Shown: one piece after another, positions 1 through 4,307 of the stretch
Position numbering within the stretch: the stretch's first letter is position 1
Layout: each line of letters opens with the position of its first letter
NCBI GenBank assembly: GCA_015486905.1
Contig: WFQV01000493.1
Coordinates: 1 to 5,179 of the forward strand
Direction of reading: 5' to 3'
DNA: 5,179 nt
From: Melioribacteraceae bacterium
GTDB taxonomy: Bacteria; Bacteroidota; Ignavibacteria; Ignavibacteriales; Melioribacteraceae
Notes under the pieces: generated by a model
Database searches by the model: none
What the model was told of the DNA's origin: nothing
The model's input: only the letters and a program-made list of their open reading frames with translations
Position numbers and translations under genes: made by a program

Positions 1-1344
1 ACTGATAAGTCCTTAACTGTTGAAACTCCCATAACTAAAACCACAGAAGAAGAAAAAGAACCTAAAAATAAAAATAAACTTAAAATAGTTTTAGGGATAA
101 TAGGAATATTGGCAATTGTGATAGCGGGGATTTTAATTAACAATTACAATCAACAAAGAAAGATAGAATCATATCGCGCGGAGGGTGACAATTATTACAA
201 TCAAGGGAATTATTCCGAAGCAAAAGCCTTATACGAAAAGATACTACAGATAGACGAAAATAACGATTATGCGAGCGGCAGAATAAGCGAATGTGAAACA
301 AAACTGCAAGAATTGACAAGGGAAAGGCAAGCAAAGGTAGAAAGACAAAAAAAAATAGACGCATATCGCACGGAAGGCGACAATTATTACAATCAAGGGA
401 ATTATGCGGAAGCAAAAGCCTCATATGAGAAAATACTACAAATAGACGAAAATAACGATTATGCGAGCAGACGAATAAGCGAATGTGAAACGAAACTGAA
501 AGAAGCAGAATTTAGACGCAAATATGCACCGGAAATGGTCTTTGTTAAAGGCGGAACGTTTGAGATGGGAAGTAATAACGGAGATAGCGATGAAAAGCCA
601 ATACACACAGTAACGGTGAGTGATTTTTACATAGGAAAATATGAAGTAACGTTCGAAGAGTTTAAGACGTTTATTGAAGCAACGGGGTACAAAACAGATG
701 CCGAAAAAGAAGGTGGGAGTTGGATGTGGACTGGTTCAAAATGGGAAAAGAAAAGCGGAGTAACTTGGCGGGACGACGAAGAAGGGAATAGACGTAATTC
801 TACTGATAATAATAAGCCGGTAATACATGTAAGTTGGTACGACGCAGTAGCCTATTGCAATTGGTTAAGCGAGCAAGAAGGATTGGAGAAATCTTACAAT
901 ATAAATGGCGATGATGTAACAATGAATTGGAATGCAAATGGATACAGATTACCGACGGAAGCCGAGTGGGAATATGCGGCAAGGGGCGGAAATCAGTCGC
1001 AAGGTTACAAATATAGCGGAAGCGATAACATAGAAGAAGTAGGTTGGTATTGGAGTAATTCCGGAAATAAAACTCATCCGGTTGGTACAAAACAGCCGAA
1101 CGAACTTGGAATATACGATATGACTGGGAACGTATGGGAATGGTGCAATGATTGGTATGGTAGAGATTATTATTCAAATAGCCCGAAGAATAATCCAAAA
1201 GGACCAAGTAGCGGCTCCTACCGAGTTAATCGCGGCGGCAGCTGGTTCTTCAAACCGGGCGGCTGCCGGGTTGCAAGTCGGAGCGGCAGCGGTCCGCGCA
1301 TCAGCGACAGCGGCCTCGGTTTCCGCATAGCCAGGACTCCGTGA
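1..1344 (+). CDS. Membrane-anchored TPR / FGE-sulfatase (C-type-lectin fold) protein, 5' truncated; probable DGR target
   Basis: The frame is open from base 1, so the true start lies upstream; 447 residues are visible. Residues 1-26 are a charged, Lys/Glu-rich linker. Residues 27-46 are one hydrophobic helix flanked by lysines on its N side, so the C-terminal part should be outside the cytoplasm. Residues 54-104 and 118-168 are two near-identical TPR-like units (GDNYYNQGNY..AKA.YEKILQID). Residues 176-447 are an FGE-sulfatase domain (SUMF1/EgtB/PvdO superfamily). Its motifs are MVFVKGGTFEMGS near 179, YRLPTEAEWEYAARGG at 315-330, GIYDMTGNVWEWC at 370-382, RGGSW at 411-415 and LGFR at 439-442. 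The domain begins like a normal family member, but the two closely spaced catalytic Cys of true FGE are not both there: only Cys422 lies in that segment. I therefore infer ligand binding rather than formylglycine formation. The C-terminal ~40 residues form a probable DGR variable region. The missing N-terminus could be a kinase, zinc-ribbon or other cytoplasmic domain; this cannot be seen. The gene ends within a hairpin stem. Confidence 0.9.
   Translation, partial: TDKSLTVETPITKTTEEEKEPKNKNKLKIVLGIIGILAIVIAGILINNYNQQRKIESYRAEGDNYYNQGNYSEAKALYEKILQIDENNDYASGRISECETKLQELTRERQAKVERQKKIDAYRTEGDNYYNQGNYAEAKASYEKILQIDENNDYASRRISECETKLKEAEFRRKYAPEMVFVKGGTFEMGSNNGDSDEKPIHTVTVSDFYIGKYEVTFEEFKTFIEATGYKTDAEKEGGSWMWTGSKWEKKSGVTWRDDEEGNRRNSTDNNKPVIHVSWYDAVAYCNWLSEQEGLEKSYNINGDDVTMNWNANGYRLPTEAEWEYAARGGNQSQGYKYSGSDNIEEVGWYWSNSGNKTHPVGTKQPNELGIYDMTGNVWEWCNDWYGRDYYSNSPKNNPKGPSSGSYRVNRGGSWFFKPGGCRVASRSGSGPRISDSGLGFRIARTP
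160..312 (+). repeat. TPR-like coding repeat, unit 1 of 2
   Basis: This 153-bp in-frame unit (51 residues) recurs at 352-504, an offset of exactly 192 bp (64 codons). By hand count 135 of 153 bases and 44 of 51 residues agree between the units, including an exact 27-bp match at 187-213 and 379-405. The protein pattern GDNYYNQGNYxEAKAxYEKILQIDENNDYA fits a TPR helix pair, with a further short helix containing SECETKL. The unit is separated from the next by a 13-residue charged linker. The high DNA identity points to a recent duplication rather than old TPR divergence. Confidence 0.85.
352..504 (+). repeat. TPR-like coding repeat, unit 2 of 2
   Basis: This is the second copy of the 51-residue TPR-like unit found at 160-312. 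It differs at 18 bases, several of them synonymous, and at 7 residues (for example Gly to Arg late in the unit). It runs directly into the linker before the FGE-sulfatase domain, so the pair probably acts as a spacer between the membrane helix and the lectin-fold head. Confidence 0.85.
1213..1341 (+). other. Probable DGR variable region (VR) at the 3' end of the target gene
   Basis: By hand count the G+C content is about 67% over 1211-1330, against about 39% in the preceding 120 bases. The frame reads RGGSW, six residues, C-RVA-S-R, four residues, P, six residues, then LGFR. From memory this matches, residue for residue in length, the C-termini of FGE-type DGR targets, whose templates encode Asn runs in this frame. 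Codons starting at 1246, 1249, 1258, 1261, 1276, 1282, 1285, 1288, 1291, 1297, 1300, 1303, 1306, 1309, 1312 and 1315 all end in C or T but vary in bases 1 and 2 (TTC, GGC, AGC, CGC, ATC, GAC, CTC and so on). Adenine-specific mutagenesis of AAC/AAT codons would give exactly this. The intervening Trp, Cys, Arg, Pro and Gly codons are fixed-looking. The exact VR borders, and the initiation-of-mutagenic-homing site expected near its 3' end (about 1318-1341), are inferred. No template repeat or reverse transcriptase lies in the window. Confidence 0.8.
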
Positions 1345-1372
1345 AATAGAAAAGCAAGGTAATTTCACGGAG
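1337..1372 (+). other. Perfect hairpin spanning the stop codon of the DGR-like target
   Basis: CTCCGTGAAAT at 1337-1347 pairs perfectly with ATTTCACGGAG at 1362-1372, giving an 11-bp stem with a 14-nt loop. The stop codon TGA (1342-1344) lies inside the left arm. No U-run follows directly, so this is not a canonical intrinsic terminator. Known DGRs carry a hairpin or cruciform just 3' of the VR that promotes mutagenic homing; that role here is inferred from position, and the loop is longer than the 4-nt loops I recall for phage examples. Confidence 0.7.
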
Positions 1373-1377
1373 CAGGA

Positions 1378-1408
1378 CCCCGTGAAACAGAAAAAACATT
1401 TCACGGGG
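1378..1408 (+). other. Second perfect hairpin, diverged copy of the first
   Basis: CCCCGTGAAA at 1378-1387 pairs with TTTCACGGGG at 1399-1408, a 10-bp stem with an 11-nt loop. Both hairpins share a direct repeat at an offset of 41 bp: the 22 bases from 1332 and from 1373 differ only at two T/C positions. In the right arm G1407 matches the C1379 change in the left arm, so pairing is preserved; this suggests selection on structure. A T-rich stretch starts about 16 bases later (1424-1436), so partial terminator function is possible. Confidence 0.7.
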
Positions 1409-1530
1409 CAGGCAGTTAGGTAAAATTTTGTTTTTTAAAATTTTTACATTTTAAAACCGATTAAAATGAAATTTGCGAACCGAACAATTAATTTTGACAG
1501 TGAAACTAAGCGGAGCGGGAAATAATTAAG

Positions 1531-1548
1531 AATGAAGAATTAAAAATG
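1531..1548. repeat. A-rich intergenic repeat, copy 1
   Basis: An 18-base sequence, aatgaagaattaaaaatg, is identical to 3989-4006 in the next intergenic region. Here it lies in a longer run of aatgaagaat-like words (about 1524-1562). Similar A-rich words are, as I recall, common between genes of Bacteroidota/Chlorobi-group genomes; their function is unknown. Confidence 0.6.
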
Positions 1549-1562
1549 AAGAATGAAGAATA

Positions 1563-1672
1563 GTCTTGAACTGTTATTGAAAGGCAAAAAGGTGAAGAGA
1601 TTAAAAGGTTAATAGGGAACGCTTTTGCTTGTTACTTGGCACAAGTTACGAAAAAAAATCACAGTTCAAGAC
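1563..1672. repeat. 12-bp inverted repeat with 86-bp spacer
   Basis: GTCTTGAACTGT at 1563-1574 is the exact reverse complement of ACAGTTCAAGAC at 1661-1672. The arms are 86 bp apart and enclose a non-coding stretch. This could be a small non-autonomous element with terminal inverted repeats or a remnant of one, but no flanking target duplication was recognised. A chance match is unlikely but not excluded. Confidence 0.4.
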
Positions 1673-1699
1673 AATGTAAAATTAGTTTACAGATTGTAG

Positions 1700-1738
1700 C
1701 ACAGATTGATTAGTGAGCTTGCGAACGGTCAATCTGTG
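1700..1738. repeat. 10-bp hairpin upstream of the PEGA gene
   Basis: CACAGATTGA at 1700-1709 pairs exactly with TCAATCTGTG at 1729-1738, leaving a 19-nt loop that can be shortened by two G-T pairs. A further partial copy of the left arm (ACAGATTG) stands at 1689-1696. It may be a leader structure or a repeat remnant; there is no T-run for termination. Confidence 0.4.
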
Positions 1739-1885
1739 AAATGTAAGCAAAACGTTAGATTAAACAATTACGTTGAAGGAAAGAGGCGGAAACCATGGTT
1801 CGAGACAATGTTTTTTGTAATAGCAGAACTTATTAAATTAGTATTGAGAAAAATTTTAAATGAACAAAATAAACATGGTATCAAA

Positions 1886-3976
1886 ATGAAATTCTTAAAA
1901 CTAACATTGAGCGTTGTTATGTTGTTCGTTTTAACAACAATTAACCTTGCCCAGCAGACTTCAAAACTTTACGTAGTAAAGAATTCCGCAAAAGTTGCCG
2001 AAGGAGAGTTCATTTCAAGGTCCGTTCGAGATGTAAACGGACAAGTGTGTGCGGGGTTAATAATAAAAACCGATTTGACTGGACTTAAGTTTCAATCAAA
2101 TAATGGAATTGTAAAATCAAAATCCATGCCCGGTCAATATTTTCTCTATTTATCCCCAACTGAAAGAGCAGTAGATGTTTTTAAATTTGGTTACGTACCG
2201 CTGAAAATAATATTGAGCGAGTATGATATTTACCTAAAAAGCGAGCGAGTATGGGAAATAAAAGTAACCGGCGACAAAAAACCGGACTTAATTCCTATTA
2301 CAATTGACAAAAACATTCCCGATGCCGTAATTTACATTGACGGTAAAAACAAAGGAAGCTCGAATACTCAGCAAGTAAGTTTTGGAAAGCATTTTGTTCG
2401 AATTGTAAAATACGGCTACCGCACTATTGCAGATACAATTGAAGTTACTAAAGAGAAAGTCCTTTTCCCTTACAAGTTAACACCTATTTCGCCTGTATCC
2501 TATTCAATTAAAACTATTCCTACCGGTGCACGAGTTTTTTTGAACAACGCTGAAAAAGGAGTTTCCGATTATGGCGATTGGGAAATGCCGGGTAAGTATT
2601 CGTTAAGAATAATTAAATCCGGCTACGTTGATTACAATGCTAAAATTGAACTAAAAGATAACGCCAAAAACAACTTTTCTTTCAAGCTTACAAAAAACAC
2701 TTCTTTTTTGAGATTAAAAGTAAACCCTCCCGATGCAGAGGTTAAATTAAACAATATTATTTACAAAGAAAAGAATATTGAGTTGCAGCCGGGGAAATAT
2801 AATATTGAAATTCTAAAAGCCGGCTTTCTCCCGGTTTCGGATACTATTACTCTTGCAATCGGGGATACCTTGCAGAAGAGTTACTCTCTTACGAAAAATG
2901 TAGCATATCTAAAATTAAACGTTACTCCGAGTGATGCAAAGGTTTTGCTAAACAAAAAAGATTATTCACAAAGGAATTCGGTTGAAATTTCACCGGGCAC
3001 TTATTTCTTGGAAATTTCAAAACCAGGATATTATCCGGTAACGGAAACAATTACACTTACACTTGGGAAAACATTTTCCAAAAATTACAATCTCGTTCAA
3101 AAAGTCGGGGGACTAAGAGTTGCCTCCAGTCCTATTGACGTTAAGTTTACACTTGAGAAAAATGGTTCTGCTATTGATAGCTGGAACGGAATAAGAGAGA
3201 TAAAAAATTTACCGATTGGAAGTTACTTATTAATAGCAAAAGCCGATGGTTACAGAACAAAAAGGCTAAACATAAACATTGAAGAAAACAAAACTGCCAC
3301 ACGAAAAGTTGTTCTGGAAAAAGGCTTTGATTTTGTAAGCGTGAACTTTAATTTAGGTGAGAAATATGACGTTTCCGTTGACGGCAAAAAAATTGGCGAG
3401 GCATCTTCTTCCTCTCTTCAATTGCCTACTGGAAAACATTCTCTAACTCTTTCTAACAAAGAAAGAACTGTTACCAAGGAGGTTAACATTGATGAAAATA
3501 TCAGTTTAATAAAATTGAGTAGTGAGTCGAATTCGTTTACTTATTTACAATCTCTTGTAATCCCGGGCTTGGGACAAATAACCTCCGGTAGAGCGGGATT
3601 CGGTATTGTTTTGTTTACTGCTTTTACGGGCGTATCTGTTTGGCATTACCTTAATTTCAAGAATTATTATGCCAAAAGATATGACTTTAATACTTCTATT
3701 GAAAAATTTAATAATTCCAATGACCCGGAGCAGAAAGCCGAACTTGCAAAAAAGATTTCAAGTTTAAATAGCGAAGTAAATAACGATTACGATGTAGCTC
3801 AAAAATCTATGTTTGTAGTAATTGGTGTTTACGTAATAAATGTTCTTGATGTTCTAATTGCTACCCCGGTACGGAAAGATATTGTTTTATCAAAGCAGAA
3901 CAATATGTCGCTTGTCCCGTGGCTTGCGCCAAATGCTTTCTGCGGTGTAAATTTTGGAGTAACGATAAGGTTTTAA
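1886..3976 (+). CDS. Secreted PEGA-array protein with C-terminal PGLGQ membrane domain
   Basis: The protein has 696 residues from ATG 1886, chosen because it directly begins a signal peptide (MKFLKLTLSVVMLFVLTT, then NLAQQ, cleavage likely after Ala). No Shine-Dalgarno is visible, and earlier in-frame starts would bury the signal. Residues ~30-130 are an unassigned beta-rich region. About six PEGA-like units (PF08308) follow, near 133-200, 204-270, 273-339, 342-405, 408-480 and 483-540. Each has a pattern like L-x-V-x-P-x-x-A-x-V-x-L-N, then P-G-x-Y-x-x-x-I-x-K-x-G-Y/F. Units 3 and 4 are the most alike. The C-terminus has SLVIPGLGQITSGRAG near 555-570, hydrophobic stretches at ~567-590 and ~641-660, and a charged segment between them; this resembles DUF5683-like proteins of Bacteroidota. 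PEGA domains are found in surface and envelope proteins, but their binding partner is generally unknown. A structural or scaffolding role in the envelope is inferred; no catalytic motif is visible. The flanking gaps suggest it is transcribed alone. Confidence 0.9.
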   Translation: MKFLKLTLSVVMLFVLTTINLAQQTSKLYVVKNSAKVAEGEFISRSVRDVNGQVCAGLIIKTDLTGLKFQSNNGIVKSKSMPGQYFLYLSPTERAVDVFKFGYVPLKIILSEYDIYLKSERVWEIKVTGDKKPDLIPITIDKNIPDAVIYIDGKNKGSSNTQQVSFGKHFVRIVKYGYRTIADTIEVTKEKVLFPYKLTPISPVSYSIKTIPTGARVFLNNAEKGVSDYGDWEMPGKYSLRIIKSGYVDYNAKIELKDNAKNNFSFKLTKNTSFLRLKVNPPDAEVKLNNIIYKEKNIELQPGKYNIEILKAGFLPVSDTITLAIGDTLQKSYSLTKNVAYLKLNVTPSDAKVLLNKKDYSQRNSVEISPGTYFLEISKPGYYPVTETITLTLGKTFSKNYNLVQKVGGLRVASSPIDVKFTLEKNGSAIDSWNGIREIKNLPIGSYLLIAKADGYRTKRLNINIEENKTATRKVVLEKGFDFVSVNFNLGEKYDVSVDGKKIGEASSSSLQLPTGKHSLTLSNKERTVTKEVNIDENISLIKLSSESNSFTYLQSLVIPGLGQITSGRAGFGIVLFTAFTGVSVWHYLNFKNYYAKRYDFNTSIEKFNNSNDPEQKAELAKKISSLNSEVNNDYDVAQKSMFVVIGVYVINVLDVLIATPVRKDIVLSKQNNMSLVPWLAPNAFCGVNFGVTIRF

Positions 3977-3988
3977 TTAAAAATTAAA

Positions 3989-4006
3989 AATGAAGAATTA
4001 AAAATG
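3989..4006. repeat. A-rich intergenic repeat, copy 2
   Basis: This is identical over 18 bases to 1531-1548 and starts 13 bases after the PEGA gene's stop codon. In the same orientation relative to the genes, it again lies at the head of repeat-rich non-coding DNA. Confidence 0.6.
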
Positions 4007-4090
4007 TCAGTCATTTCGAGTGAAAGTCCGTTGGCTTTGGGGATAGAACACGGAAGGGAAATAGGACGCAGATATGTCATGATTGATTAT

Positions 4091-4120
4091 GATTTTCGCA
4101 GATTGGATAATAGAACACGG
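4091..4120. repeat. 30-bp direct repeat, copy 1
   Basis: The sequence begins gattttcgcagattgga and ends aatagaacacgg. It recurs at 4140-4169 with one T/C difference, a spacing of 49 bp. Between the copies is a further acacgg word (4125-4130). It resembles the acacgg/cgcagatt words I recall as dispersed intergenic repeats in Bacteroidota-type genomes. Confidence 0.7.
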
Positions 4121-4139
4121 ATGACACGGATTGTTGCGG

Positions 4140-4169
4140 GATTTTCGCAGATTGGACAATAGAACACGG
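4140..4169. repeat. 30-bp direct repeat, copy 2
   Basis: Second copy of the element at 4091-4120, differing at a single base. It is followed by attgtttaatt, where the first copy is followed by atgacacgg. Confidence 0.7.
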
Positions 4170-4294
4170 ATTGTTTAATTAAGAATTTGCGTACAGTAAC
4201 GCAGGTTAAAAATTACAATTGTTCCGTTGTTATTTAACGGAGCTTAGCAATCGAGAAACGAAATTTAGAGTAATATTAAAAGTCAATAAACATT

Positions 4295-4299
4295 GGGAG
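4295..4299 (+). promoter_or_regulatory. Ribosome binding site of the lipoprotein gene
   Basis: GGGAG ends eight bases before ATG 4308. It is the only clear Shine-Dalgarno in the window and fixes the start of the lipoprotein gene; the PEGA gene lacks one. Confidence 0.65.
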
Positions 4300-4307
4300 A
4301 TAAAAAG

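Larger units (their letters stand above)
1409..1885. other. Gene-free region between the target gene and the PEGA gene
   Basis: No convincing gene is seen. The stretch starts with an AT-rich tract (about 1422-1470). It then holds an A-rich repeat (1524-1562), a long-spaced 12-bp inverted repeat (1563-1574 with 1661-1672) and a 10-bp hairpin (1700-1738). The reading frame of the following gene is open from about 1706, but that part has no signal-peptide character and no good start, so I leave it out. A ten-codon ATG frame at 1860-1889 ends in a TGA overlapping the ATG of the next gene; it is too short to call. No clear promoter could be assigned. Confidence 0.6.
3977..4307. other. Gene-free, repeat-containing region before the lipoprotein gene
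   Basis: This 331-bp stretch has no credible gene. It contains the second A-rich repeat (3989-4006), a duplicated 30-bp element (4091-4120 and 4140-4169) with a degenerate third piece (atagaacacgg at 4043-4053), and two small hairpins: TGCGT/ACGCA at 4188-4203 and TCCGTT/AACGGA at 4223-4241. The small hairpins could end or regulate transcription, but neither has a T-run. The lipoprotein promoter should lie in the last ~150 bases; I could not assign it. Confidence 0.6.

Noticed and set aside
137..1207. Antisense open frames within the first gene
   Set aside because: They have no recognisable motifs and are explained as shadows of the sense frame; the one over 137-424 simply mirrors the TPR repeats.
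526..1341. A true formylglycine-generating enzyme or EgtB/PvdO-type enzyme
   Set aside because: The closely spaced pair of Cys needed in FGE is missing (a single Cys422 in that segment) and the region looks diversified, so a binding role is more likely.
109..1344. A gene start at TTG 109 for the first gene
   Set aside because: This TTG lies in the middle of the transmembrane helix and the same frame is open back to base 1, so the gene is truncated by the window, not started here.
1148..1404. Other-frame and antisense open frames over the end of the first gene (Ala-rich products)
   Set aside because: They are side effects of the GC-rich, stop-poor variable region and cross the hairpins. The sense frame has clear family motifs.
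1409..1440. Intrinsic terminator formed by the second hairpin and the following T-rich tract
   Set aside because: The T-run starts about 16 bases after the stem, too far for a canonical terminator; kept only as a possibility in the hairpin entry.
1494..1528. Promoter with TTGACA at 1494-1499
   Set aside because: The nearest -10-like word (TAATTA at 1523) is 23 bases away, outside the usual spacing, and this lineage may use different promoter elements.
1706..1885. An N-terminal extension of the PEGA protein from TTG 1706
   Set aside because: It would place 60 residues before a clear signal peptide, overlaps a hairpin, and has no convincing ribosome site; ATG 1886 fits far better.
1860..1889. 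Nine-residue leader peptide overlapping the PEGA start codon
   Set aside because: It has no Shine-Dalgarno and is so short that chance is the simpler explanation in A-rich DNA.
4091..4169. CRISPR array
   Set aside because: There are only two 30-bp copies with a 19-bp gap, the gap itself carries repeat words, and no cas gene is present.
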